From Streptomyces phaeochromogenes (lineage in GTDB: Bacteria; Actinomycetota; Actinomycetes; Streptomycetales; Streptomycetaceae), in contig NZ_LIQZ01000161.1 of NCBI RefSeq assembly GCF_001418655.1, positions 1-64,000 of the forward strand: 64,000 bases of DNA, given 5' to 3'. The notes under the pieces were generated by a model. It ran no database searches. It saw nothing but the letters and a program-made list of their open reading frames with translations, and was not told the origin of the DNA. Position 1 is the stretch's first letter; each line of letters begins with the position of its first letter. This document shows positions 8,179 through 16,014 of this stretch, piece after piece. The translations under genes were made by a program, and so were the position numbers.

Positions 8179-8721
8179 TCAGCCCTTGGGGCGGTGTCCC
8201 GTCGCGCTGAGCGCCTCGCCGAGAAGGCGAACCGCCTTCGGGCCGACGCCGTGCATGGCCAGCAGCTCGGCCTCGCTCAACTCGGCGACCTGGGCGAGCG
8301 TGGTGATGCCGACGTTGGCGAGCGCCCGAGTCGCGGGGCTTCTGATGGCCCTGGGCAGGTCACCGACCTCACCGGCAGCCGCCGTCTCCGCGGCTCGTGC
8401 CTGCGCCGCCAGTCGCTTGGGCGCGTGCGCGAGCCAGGCGCGACGTACCCAGTGGTTGAGCTGCTGACCGTTGATGTCCCCGATCGGAAGGCGTACGCCG
8501 GTGGGCGTCGCGCCGCGGGTCAGCCGCTCGGCGGTCGGGTGCGCGGCAAGGACCTCGTCCGCGTCCGCCGTGGGGAGGTGCAGCTGTACGTAGGCGTCCT
8601 TGCCCATCGAGGCGAACCGCTTGTCGCGCACGGTGAATGCCTTCGTGCCGGAGTCGGTGCTTCGTTCCGCCGTCCCGGGGAGCGAGAGCGCCGTCCTGCG
8701 CAGCTGGGCGAGGCTGGTCAT
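8179..8721 (-). CDS. MmcQ/YjbR-like protein fused to a helix-hairpin-helix domain
   Basis: The first 100 residues (180 in total) match the MmcQ/YjbR fold: LRRTALSLPGTAERSTDSGTKAFTVRDKRFASMG, then a strand pair ending QLNHWVRRAWLAHAPKRLA. After an Ala-rich linker, residues 125-175 form a helix-hairpin-helix-like module (SPATRALANVGITTLAQVAELSEAELLAMHGVGPKAVRLL), close to the RNA polymerase alpha C-terminal type. Both halves suggest nucleic-acid binding. The two domains are usually separate proteins, so the fusion is notable. It lies 13 bp downstream of the PP2C gene in the same direction and may be a read-through partner. Confidence 0.75.
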   Translation of the reverse strand: MTSLAQLRRTALSLPGTAERSTDSGTKAFTVRDKRFASMGKDAYVQLHLPTADADEVLAAHPTAERLTRGATPTGVRLPIGDINGQQLNHWVRRAWLAHAPKRLAAQARAAETAAAGEVGDLPRAIRSPATRALANVGITTLAQVAELSEAELLAMHGVGPKAVRLLGEALSATGHRPKG

Positions 8722-8734
8722 GAGCGAGGGATCC

Positions 8735-10891
8735 TTACGCCTGTGGCCGGGCGCGGGCGATGAGCAGGGCCACGTCGTCGTGGTTGTCGGGGTGGTGCAG
8801 GGTGCTCAGAAGGAGGTCGCAGACGTCTTCCAGGGGGCGTGTTGGATCGTCGAGGAGGCCCAGGAACGTGTTGAGGCGGTCGTCGAGGTCGTGCTGGCGC
8901 GTTTCGACGAGCCCGTCGGTGTAGAAGACGAGCTGGTCGCCCGGTTCGAGGTCGACGGTGGTCGTGGAGAAGGCGACGCCGCCCACGCCGAGTGGTGCCC
9001 CGGTGGGCAGGTCCAGCAGTTCGGGAGGGTGGCCGACGCGGAGACGGGCCGGCGGCAGGTGCCCTGCGTTGGCGATCCTGCACTGGTGCTTGTGGGGGTC
9101 GTAGACGGCGTACACGCAGGTGGCGATGGACTCGTCCAGGCCCCCGGTGGTCTTGTCGAGGTGTTCGAGGAGCCGGGCGGGATCGAGGTCGAGCGAGGCC
9201 AGGGTGCTTGTCGCGGTGCGCAGTCGGCCCATGGTCGCCGCCGCGTTGATGCCGCTGCCCATCACGTCACCCACGACGAGCGCGGTCTTGTCGCCGTCCA
9301 GGGGGAGAACGTCGAACCAGTCGCCGCCCACCTCACCGGCCGCCCCCGCGGGCTGGTAGCGGGAGGCGACCTCCAGACCGGTGGTCATGCGCGGGTGGCT
9401 GGGCAGCAGACTGCGCTGCAGGGCGATGGCCGTGTTGCGGGCGTTCTGGTACCAGCGGGCGTTGTCGATCTGCACGGCCGCACGGGCGGCCAGCTCCCGG
9501 GCCAGTACGAGATCGTCATTGGTGAAGGGCCGCGGGTTGCGGGTCCGCTTGAGATCCAGGGCGCCGAGCACCTCGCCGCGCGCGACCAACGGCACTACCA
9601 GGTACGAGTGGACGCCCGCCCGGCCCAGGAGCACGGCCGACTGGGGGTCCTGGGCGATACGGAGCAGGTCCTCGTCCTTCACCTGCGACACCATGACCGG
9701 GCTGCCCGTGCGTATGCACTGGGTGACGAGACGGTCGGAGCCGTACCGGGCCACCTGTCCGCGAGGCGCGGCCTCGTCAGGGGCCTCGGTGGCGGCGTGA
9801 TCGGTCCGGACGGCCAGAGTGCGGATCAGAGTGGGCTCCGTGGGGCCGAGGTCGCTGCGGCGGCCCTCCACCACCGCCTCCAGCAGGTCCACGGACGCGA
9901 TGTCGGCGAGCTCCGGCACGGCGACGTCGGCGAGTTCACAGGCGGTGCGGTCCAGCTCCAGCGTCGTGCCGATACGGGCCGAGGCGTCGGCGATGACCGT
10001 GAGGCGTCGTCGCGCTGTCTCCGCCTCGATCGCCGAGCGGTGCCGCTCGGTCACGTCGACGACCGAGACGGCGACCCCCAGCACGGTCTGCAGGGAGTCC
10101 TCCAGCCGGTAGTAAGAGGCCGACCAGGCATGGTCCTCGTTCGGATCGGCCGGAGTCCGGCCGATCGTGGCCTGTTCGACGAGCGGGACACCAGTGGAGA
10201 GGACTTGGCGCGCCGCGGACTCTATGGCCTCGGCGTCCAGGAACGGCAGCGCCTCGCGGATCGTCCGGCCGACGTGCTCGGCGGCGGAGATGCCGTTGAT
10301 CCGCTCCAGGGCAGGGTTGACCGACACGTACCGCAGGTCCGTGTCCAGGACCGCCAGCCCGATCGGGGACTGCGAAACCATCTGTACGGAGAGCGCGACA
10401 TCCCGTTCGAGGCGGTGCACGGTCGACTGATCGGCGGCGAGCCCCAGGGCGTAGACGCCACCGCGGTCGTCCAGGAGCCGCATGTTCCGGAACTCCACGA
10501 GCCGCGTGGTGCCGTCCTTGTGCCGGACGGGGAAGCCGCCGGCCCAGCCCCGACCGGTGTCCATGACGTCGGTGAACAGCTTCACGGCCAGGTCGACGTG
10601 CTGCTCGTGCACCATCAGCCGGGCCGCGTACTCGCCCAGCGCCTCCCGTGCCGTGTAGCCGAACAGTTCCTCGGCCTGCGGGCTCCACAGCACGACGCGT
10701 CCCTCGGTGTCCAGCACCACCGAGGCCACGCCCAGCACGTCCAGCAGCGCGCTCGGCTGTAACGGCCCGCGGACCCGTTCGTCGTCGTCGGACACGGGAA
10801 TTCCGGCTGCGCTCATTGCAGGCACCGCTTTCGCCCGTTTACGCGGCACGCCGTTCCCTGTGCCGACTGTCCCCTGTTCTACCGTGCCCAC
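8735..10891 (-). CDS. PAS-PAS-GAF-PP2C (SpoIIE-type) serine phosphatase
   Basis: The 718-residue protein starts at GTG 10891, with GGAGG five bases upstream. PAS domains lie at about 45-165 (SVVLDTEGRVVLWSPQAEELFGYT) and 175-295, a GAF domain at about 305-475 (HSYLVVPLVARGEVLGALDL) and a PP2C/SpoIIE domain at about 490-716 with the metal-binding GGDWFDVLPLDG, VVGDVMGSGINAAATM and NHDDVALL motifs. There is no membrane segment and no HATPase domain, so it senses an intracellular signal and should dephosphorylate STAS-type anti-anti-sigma proteins made elsewhere. No partner gene is adjacent, although an ATPase gene of the anti-sigma type follows upstream at 11219. Confidence 0.92.
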   Translation of the reverse strand: MGTVEQGTVGTGNGVPRKRAKAVPAMSAAGIPVSDDDERVRGPLQPSALLDVLGVASVVLDTEGRVVLWSPQAEELFGYTAREALGEYAARLMVHEQHVDLAVKLFTDVMDTGRGWAGGFPVRHKDGTTRLVEFRNMRLLDDRGGVYALGLAADQSTVHRLERDVALSVQMVSQSPIGLAVLDTDLRYVSVNPALERINGISAAEHVGRTIREALPFLDAEAIESAARQVLSTGVPLVEQATIGRTPADPNEDHAWSASYYRLEDSLQTVLGVAVSVVDVTERHRSAIEAETARRRLTVIADASARIGTTLELDRTACELADVAVPELADIASVDLLEAVVEGRRSDLGPTEPTLIRTLAVRTDHAATEAPDEAAPRGQVARYGSDRLVTQCIRTGSPVMVSQVKDEDLLRIAQDPQSAVLLGRAGVHSYLVVPLVARGEVLGALDLKRTRNPRPFTNDDLVLARELAARAAVQIDNARWYQNARNTAIALQRSLLPSHPRMTTGLEVASRYQPAGAAGEVGGDWFDVLPLDGDKTALVVGDVMGSGINAAATMGRLRTATSTLASLDLDPARLLEHLDKTTGGLDESIATCVYAVYDPHKHQCRIANAGHLPPARLRVGHPPELLDLPTGAPLGVGGVAFSTTTVDLEPGDQLVFYTDGLVETRQHDLDDRLNTFLGLLDDPTRPLEDVCDLLLSTLHHPDNHDDVALLIARARPQA

Positions 10892-11218
10892 CGTTTCCTC
10901 CGGTGCCGTTCTCGTCTGCCTTCACCATCTCCCAACACAGCAGTGGTTGTCCGGCGAAGACGCCACGGAAATGGCGGGGAGATCCGGGCGCGGAGCATCG
11001 CGCCTCGGCGCGGGCCACCACTCCGACAGCGTGATCAGGAGCCTCAGGTGTCACAGTGGTCACTGACCGCATGCGACAGGTCGCGGACTGTGCGGACCTC
11101 GGGGTGCGCTTCCGGCGGGTCCGCTTCCGGTGGATCCGCCGGAAGCGGGTGCGGCGGATGCCGACGGGCGCCGTACCCGCCGGCATCCGGGAGGGAGGGG
11201 GTCTCGAACCGGGTGGGT
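10892..11218. other. Intergenic region with a two-armed hairpin
   Basis: This 327-bp gap holds the PP2C promoter region at its left end and, at 11107-11148, a hairpin whose right arm (CCGCCGGAAGCG, 11136-11147) can pair perfectly with 11107-11118 or, shifted, with CCGCTTCCGG at 11121-11130. It lies downstream of the ATPase gene on the minus strand and could be its terminator. I see no convincing gene here. Confidence 0.45.
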
Positions 11219-11665
11219 TCAGGCGCTGTCGGTCAAGGTCGCCCAGACCGCGTGGCCCCCGGTGAGCGTGGAGCGGTCGACTCCCCACGTGTCGGCTATG
11301 TGCTGTACGAGGAGCAGCCCGCGGCCGTTCTCGTCGTCGGGGCCCGGATCGCACCGGGGCAGGAGGCGGCCCGTGCGGTCCTCGTCGTGCACCTCCAGGC
11401 GCAGGCCCCCGTCCGCGGTGAGCCCGACGCCGCACAGAATCCGCGTACTGACCGTGTGCAGTACGGCGTTCGTGGCCAGCTCGGACACGAGCAGCACGGC
11501 GTCATCGCGCAACTCGCAGGGCAGACGCCACGCGGTGAGCCGCTCGCCCAGCGTGTTGCGGGCGACCTTGACGCTGGTCCGGTGCGCCGGGAGTTCGAGC
11601 CAGTGTGCTGTGTCCGTGTTCGTGGAGCCTAAGAGTCGAAGGGAGGGAGTCGTGTGGGGGGACAC
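11219..11665 (-). CDS. Anti-sigma-type ATP-binding protein (HATPase_c_2)
   Basis: GTG 11665 is preferred as start (148 residues), because GGAAGG lies eight bases upstream and the domain begins shortly after; a GTG at 11836 would add 57 residues of poor-quality sequence. The fold is a GHKL ATPase of the RsbW/SpoIIAB class: RDDAVLLVSELATNAVLHT (N box), DPGPDDENGRGLLLVQHIADTWGV (G1 box) and a C-terminal strand. Streptomyces has many such genes next to DUF5753/DUF397 pairs, as in the abaA and whiJ loci, where they modulate development. The adjacent divergent pair at 11972 fits that pattern. Confidence 0.85.
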   Translation of the reverse strand: MSPHTTPSLRLLGSTNTDTAHWLELPAHRTSVKVARNTLGERLTAWRLPCELRDDAVLLVSELATNAVLHTVSTRILCGVGLTADGGLRLEVHDEDRTGRLLPRCDPGPDDENGRGLLLVQHIADTWGVDRSTLTGGHAVWATLTDSA

Positions 11666-11971
11666 GGTGATTGCCTTCCAACAAGGAGGAGCGCTGGGAG
11701 AGTTGGGGATCACGACCTTCGGCTCCGTCCGGCGGGGTGTTCCGGCGGCCTGCGGTCCGAACGCTGAGGTGCGCCAACTCCACGGGGCGTGGCGGGTGTT
11801 GACGACGATGCGCGCGCGTTCGGTGGGATCGCTCACAGAACTAACTATGCTGGTAGCTCAGTTCACGCTGCAACCGTCTCCCTGATAATTTCAGCAAGGC
11901 GGTATCTGTCTGGTGCCATCAGCAAGTCGCTGTCAGACTCGTACTGGTGACAGTTCCTCAGGAGGTAGGGC
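11666..11971. promoter_or_regulatory. Divergent promoter region with direct repeats
   Basis: The gap separates the ATPase gene from the XRE gene. A plausible plus-strand promoter is TTCACG (11862-11867), 16 bases, then GATAAT (11884-11889). Directly downstream, TCAGCAAG occurs at 11891-11898 and again at 11919-11926, each followed by CTGTC (11906-11910, 11930-11934). The repeated pair just after the promoter is a natural operator for the XRE protein encoded next to it. This is inference from position. Confidence 0.45.
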
Positions 11972-12844
11972 GTGAGCGAAGCTCGTTCGGGCGTCGGCAC
12001 CAGTGCACCCACTGTTCTCCGCATGATCCTGGGCAAGCGGCTGCAGGAGCTGCGGCAGGGCGCGGGAGTGTCGCTGGACGACGCGGCGAGGGCCCTGCAC
12101 GTGAAGCCGCTGACCATCCGCAGGCTGGAGAAGGCGGAGGTCGCGCTCAAGACCCTCTATGTGGAGAAACTGCTGCAGACCTACGGGGCCGCGCAGCAGG
12201 AGGTCGACGAGTTCGTCACCCTGGCCGAGCGGGCCAACGAGCCCGGCTGGTGGCACGCGTACCGCGATGTGGTGCCCGACTGGTTCAGCGCGTACGTGAG
12301 CCTGGAGACCGGCGCCAAGACACTGCGCACCTATGAGCCGCACTACGTCACCGGGCTGCTGCAGACGTACAACTACGCGCGTGCCGTGCTGCGAGGGGGC
12401 TTTCCCAACGAGAGCGACGAGGACCTGGCGCGGCGGGTCGATCTGCGGCTGCGCCGGCAGAGCCTGCTGGAGAGACCTGACGCACCCACGTTATGGGTCG
12501 TGATGGAGGAGACCGTACTGCACCGGATGGTGGGCGGTGCCGAGGTGATGCGGGAGCAGATCGAGCGGCTCCTGGAGGTCTCGGAGCTGGACCATGTGAG
12601 CGTCGACGTCGTGCCGTTCACGGCGGGGGCCCACATCGGGGCCTGCGCCCCCTTCACCTACTTCCGGTTCGAGGAGCGGGAACTGCCGGACATCGTCTAC
12701 AGCGAGATCCTCTCCGCCTCCGTGTATCTGGACCAGCGCTCCGACGTCGCCGGTCATCTGGAGGCGCACAACCGGATGTCCTTGCTCACCTCGTCCGCGG
12801 ACAGCAAGGCCCTGTTGAACCGCATGCGCAAGGAGTACTCATGA
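11972..12844 (+). CDS. XRE-family regulator with DUF5753 domain
   Basis: This 290-residue protein starts at GTG 11972 behind AGGAGG. Residues 20-80 are a helix-turn-helix: LGKRLQELRQGAGVSLDDAARALHVKPLTIRRLEKAE. The rest is DUF5753 (EPHYVTGLLQTYNYARAVL, then ERPDAPTLWVVMEETVLHRMVGG and a VVPFTAGAH core), an actinomycete domain of unknown ligand. Proteins of this design (WhiJ, AbaA OrfA-like) work with a small DUF397 partner. Here the partner gene begins inside this gene's stop codon (ATGA at 12841), so translation is coupled. Confidence 0.92.
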   Translation: MSEARSGVGTSAPTVLRMILGKRLQELRQGAGVSLDDAARALHVKPLTIRRLEKAEVALKTLYVEKLLQTYGAAQQEVDEFVTLAERANEPGWWHAYRDVVPDWFSAYVSLETGAKTLRTYEPHYVTGLLQTYNYARAVLRGGFPNESDEDLARRVDLRLRRQSLLERPDAPTLWVVMEETVLHRMVGGAEVMREQIERLLEVSELDHVSVDVVPFTAGAHIGACAPFTYFRFEERELPDIVYSEILSASVYLDQRSDVAGHLEAHNRMSLLTSSADSKALLNRMRKEYS

Positions 12845-13092
12845 CCACCACCGACGGAAGTGTGTACAACGGAATGCCCGCGTCGGAACTCGGCGAGCAG
12901 GGCTGGGAGCGTCCGTGGAGCGGCCCCAACGGGGGGCAGTGTGTGGAGACGAAGCAACTCGCCGACGGCCGCGTGGCGTTGCGGCAGTCGAACGATCCCG
13001 CCGGTCCCGCGCTGATCTACACACCGCAGGAGATCGCCGCGTTCGTCGCCGGCGTCAAGAAGGGCCTCGCCGATCATCTGGCGGCCGGCTGA
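12841..13092 (+). CDS. DUF397 small partner protein
   Basis: The 83-residue protein's ATG overlaps the stop of the XRE gene (ATGA). It carries the DUF397 signature W-S...C-V-E: RPWSGPNGGQCVETKQLADG, then VALRQSNDPAGPALIYTPQEIAAFVAGVKKG. DUF397 proteins are thought to relieve or tune DNA binding by the matching XRE protein. Overlap and order strongly support a functional pair. Confidence 0.9.
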   Translation: MTTTDGSVYNGMPASELGEQGWERPWSGPNGGQCVETKQLADGRVALRQSNDPAGPALIYTPQEIAAFVAGVKKGLADHLAAG

Positions 13093-13176
13093 ACCACACC
13101 ACGAACGGGAAGACCTCGGGCCGGCCCCGGCCGCGACCTGCCCGGCACGCCGACGTACACCACTGAAGGGGAAAGA

Positions 13177-14004
13177 ATGAGCAACTCCCAGGCCGCGCGG
13201 GACATCGACACCAGCAGGCCGCACTCCGCCCGCATGTACGACTACTACCTGGGCGGCAAGGACCACTTCGACATCGACAAGCAGGCGGCGGAGTCGGTCG
13301 CGGCGGCCTATCCCGGCATCTTCGTGTGCGCCCGCGAGAACCGGGCCTTCATGCACCGCGCCACCCGGGTTCTCGCACGGGAGCACGGCATCCGCCAGTG
13401 GCTCGACATCGGCACCGGCATCCCCACCGAGCCGAACCTCCACCAGGTCGCCCAGAGCGTGGTTCCCGAGGCCAGGGTGGTCTACGCGGACAACGACCCC
13501 CTCGTCCTCAAATACGCCGAGCGCCTGATGCGCAGTACTCCCCAGGGCCGCACCACGTACATCGAGGCGGATGCCAACGACCCCGAATCGCTCCTGAACG
13601 CACCCGAGTTGGCCGAGGTGCTGGACGTGGGCCGGCCCGTCGCGCTGTCCCTGAACGCCCTCATGCACTTCGTCACCGACGCCCAGGACCCGTACGGGAT
13701 CGTCGGCCGCCTGCTCGACGCTCTGCCCTCCGGCAGCGCCCTGGCCCTGAGCCACTGCACGCCCGACTTCGACCCGCCCACCTGGGAGAAGGTCACCGCG
13801 ATCTACACGGGCGCCGGCACCCCCGTGCAGTTCCGGTCCCAGAAGGACGTAGCCCGCTTCTTCGACGGCCTCGACCTCCTCGACCCCGGCATCACCGTCG
13901 GCCACCGCTGGCGCCCGGACGCACAGGATGACAACGCTGCCACGGAGCAGCAGCCGATGGACGCCGAGGTCAGCCTCTGGACCGGGGTGGGCGTGAAGCC
14001 GTAG
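13177..14004 (+). CDS. S-adenosyl-methionine-dependent methyltransferase, DUF574 family
   Basis: The protein has 275 residues with start ATG 13177 behind GGGGAAAG. The family opening is clear (DIDTSRPHSARMYDYYLGGKDHF), followed by the SAM-binding region QWLDIGTGIPTEPNLHQVA and RVVYADNDPLVLKYAERLM, and the acidic DVGRPVALSLNALMHFVTD strand. No substrate is known for this actinomycete family. It follows the DUF5753/DUF397 pair after 84 bp, an association seen repeatedly in Streptomyces, and may belong to the same transcription unit. Confidence 0.9.
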   Translation: MSNSQAARDIDTSRPHSARMYDYYLGGKDHFDIDKQAAESVAAAYPGIFVCARENRAFMHRATRVLAREHGIRQWLDIGTGIPTEPNLHQVAQSVVPEARVVYADNDPLVLKYAERLMRSTPQGRTTYIEADANDPESLLNAPELAEVLDVGRPVALSLNALMHFVTDAQDPYGIVGRLLDALPSGSALALSHCTPDFDPPTWEKVTAIYTGAGTPVQFRSQKDVARFFDGLDLLDPGITVGHRWRPDAQDDNAATEQQPMDAEVSLWTGVGVKP

Positions 14005-14010
14005 CGGGGC

Positions 14011-14031
14011 GGTGGGCCGCCACGGCCCACC
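14011..14031. terminator. Bidirectional hairpin terminator
   Basis: GGTGGGCCG (14011-14019) pairs perfectly with CGGCCCACC (14023-14031) around a three-base loop, in the 34-bp gap between convergent genes. Confidence 0.65.
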
Positions 14032-14038
14032 GACGCGC

Positions 14039-14599
14039 CTACTGCTGTCGCTGCCAGTCGGTCAGGGTGAGTTCGTACTCGACCTCGCCGTGCTCGGAGC
14101 CCGCGAGCGCGTCCGGCCAGTCCTGGGTGAAGGTCCGGACGAAGGACAGGCCCGCCTTCTCCATCACCCGCCGGGATCCCGTGTTGACCGTCATGGTGTT
14201 CGCGGTCACGCGCTCGACGCCGAGGTCGGTGAAGCCCTTGTCGATGAGGGCCTGTGACCCCTCGGTGGCGTAACCACGGCCCCAGGCGGCCTTGTTGAGT
14301 CGATAGCCGAGTTCGACGACGGCAGGGCTGTCCTCTTCGAGCGGCCGGAATTCGAACCAGCCCAGGAACAGCCCGGTGGCCTTCTCCTCGGCCGCCCAGT
14401 AGCCGCGGGTCCCGAGCCCCGGATGATCGTGCAGGAGCCGCGGCAGGGTCTTCGCCCGGATCTGCTCACGGCTCACCGGACGACCACCGTCGATGAAGCG
14501 CATGACGTCGGGGTCTCCGTCCAGCGCGAGCAGATGGTCGACGTCGGCGACGGTGAACGGCCGCAGCGCGAGCCGGTCGGTCTCCAGGAAGATACCCAT
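14039..14599 (-). CDS. GNAT-family N-acetyltransferase (RimJ/RimL type)
   Basis: The start is ATG 14599 (186 residues, MGIFLETDRLALRPF), which matches the usual beginning of this subfamily; an upstream GTG at 14635 is less likely. The protein shows the GNAT core: DVDHLLALDGDPDVMRFIDGG, FRPLEEDSPAVVELGYRLNKAAWGRGYATEGSQALI (motif A, acetyl-CoA pyrophosphate loop around GRGYATEG) and VTANTMTVNTGSRRVMEKAGLSFV. It should transfer an acetyl group from acetyl-CoA to an amine on a protein or small molecule. It converges on the methyltransferase gene and is not part of an operon. Confidence 0.88.
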   Translation of the reverse strand: MGIFLETDRLALRPFTVADVDHLLALDGDPDVMRFIDGGRPVSREQIRAKTLPRLLHDHPGLGTRGYWAAEEKATGLFLGWFEFRPLEEDSPAVVELGYRLNKAAWGRGYATEGSQALIDKGFTDLGVERVTANTMTVNTGSRRVMEKAGLSFVRTFTQDWPDALAGSEHGEVEYELTLTDWQRQQ

Positions 14600-14974
14600 G
14601 CCGAGATGGTCACCCCCGCCGGACGGGGCCGCCACCGGGTTTCAGGAAACGTGGCGCCCGCCGGGATGTGGCGGTGACCCGGGCCCGCGTCCGCCGGTGG
14701 GCGTGAACAGGACAGAAGACGGGGTTCAAGCGGCGGGCCGGGTTTCGGCGAACCGCCCGGGAACCGCTTGCGGCGATCAAATGCCGTGCCAGATCTGTCA
14801 GTAGAGCGGCGAACTTGGTCCGTATGCGGGGCCCGCCCGCTCAGAACGCGCCACCAGTGGTCGGGGGTACCCAAGAGATCCGACAGATTGTGACTGTCCG
14901 TATCGGATCTAGTGCACTGAGTGACGATCCTCGTACGGTCATAGCGGCGTCAACACCGTATCTCTGGAGGATTC
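14600..14974. promoter_or_regulatory. Intergenic region with nested inverted repeats
   Basis: In this 375-bp gap AGATCCGA (14876-14883) is mirrored by TCGGATCT (14903-14910), and GACAG (14882-14886) by CTGTC (14894-14898) inside it. The structure lies 65-99 bp upstream of the GDSL esterase start and could be an operator or a leader hairpin. Nothing else in the gap looks like a gene. Confidence 0.4.
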
Positions 14975-15946
14975 GTGGCAAACGTGCGCACCAGGCTGAC
15001 CGTGCTGGGCTCCACCGCGGCTCTCGCCGCAGCGGCCCTCGTCCCCGTACAGCTCGCCGGCGCAACCCCGGCAGCCGCGGCGGCCTATGACTGGGTCGCC
15101 CTCGGCGACTCCTACACCGCCGGAGTCATCCCGGCGGCAGGCGAGACTTTCGAAGTCCCACGCGACGGCTGTGAGCGTACCGACCTGTCCTACCCGCAGG
15201 TCATCGACCGCGACCTCGGCTCCCTGATCGATCTGACGAACGTCAGCTGCGGCGCCGCCACCGTCGAGGACGTCACCTTCAACGCCCAGGAGCCGATCGG
15301 CCGCCACCTGCCGCCCTTCTCCGAGGACCCGGACTACCCGTTCCCTCCGGTGCCTCCCCAGTCCGAGGCGGTGAACCCCGGCACCGACGTGGTCACCGTC
15401 GGCGTCGGCGGCAACACCCTCGGGTTCGCCGAAATCCTCTTCACCTGCCTTCAATTGGGCGACGGCAGCGGCGGCGTCGGCACACCGTGCCGGGACGACC
15501 TCGCCGACAACGTCCCCGCCCGGCTGACCAAGGTGGGCAAGGACTACGACGACATGCTCGCCACCCTGCACGAGCGCGCCCCGCACGCCAAGATCGTGAA
15601 CGTCGGATACCCCACAGTCATCCCCGAGGACACCTCCAAGTGCCGGTACAACGACTGGGAGCAGTTCGCCTCGATCACCCCGGGAGACCTGGACTGGCCG
15701 CGCGACGACGTCCTGAAACCGCTCAACGCCACCATCGAGAAGGCGGCCGGTGAGCACGGGGACGCGTTCGTCGACCTGGCCCCCTCCTCCCGGAACCACA
15801 GCGTCTGCGACGCGGGCAAGTGGGTGGAGGGCGTCTTCACCACCTTCCCGACCGATGTGGCCTTCGTGCACCCCAACGCCAAGGGCCACAAGAACGCCGC
15901 CGATCAGGTCTCCGTGGCGATTCTGAACGCCCTCGGCGTGAACTGA
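14975..15946 (+). CDS. Secreted SGNH/GDSL-family esterase or lipase
   Basis: The 323-residue protein starts at GTG 14975 behind TGGAGGA. An N-terminal Sec signal peptide (VRTRLTVLGSTAALAAAAL, cleavage probably after an AAAAA stretch near residue 36) is followed by block I WVALGDSYTAG (nucleophile Ser in GDSY), block III VTVGVGGNTLGF, and block V FVHPNAKGHKNAADQ with the catalytic Asp/His region. Cysteines in CERTD, NVSCG, TCLQ, CRDD, KCRY and VCDAG suggest three disulphides, as in the Streptomyces rimosus/exfoliatus extracellular lipases. It should hydrolyse lipid or aryl esters outside the cell. Confidence 0.9.
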   Translation: MANVRTRLTVLGSTAALAAAALVPVQLAGATPAAAAAYDWVALGDSYTAGVIPAAGETFEVPRDGCERTDLSYPQVIDRDLGSLIDLTNVSCGAATVEDVTFNAQEPIGRHLPPFSEDPDYPFPPVPPQSEAVNPGTDVVTVGVGGNTLGFAEILFTCLQLGDGSGGVGTPCRDDLADNVPARLTKVGKDYDDMLATLHERAPHAKIVNVGYPTVIPEDTSKCRYNDWEQFASITPGDLDWPRDDVLKPLNATIEKAAGEHGDAFVDLAPSSRNHSVCDAGKWVEGVFTTFPTDVAFVHPNAKGHKNAADQVSVAILNALGVN

Positions 15947-15964
15947 GCCGCATCCGGCATCTTC

Positions 15965-16004
15965 GAGGAGCCGTACCCGGGCCGACGCCCGGGTACGGCT
16001 CCTC
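15965..16004. terminator. Strong bidirectional terminator
   Basis: A perfect 18-bp stem (left arm 15965-15982, right arm 15987-16004) with a CGAC loop lies in the 68-bp gap between the converging esterase and FAD-oxidoreductase genes. Confidence 0.85.
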
Positions 16005-16014
16005 AGTCCTTGCG

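Noticed and set aside
14011..14031. GGGCC-N5-GGCCC resembling the OsdR-like box
   Set aside because: It is the core of a perfect hairpin between convergent genes with a five-base spacer, so it is best read as a terminator.
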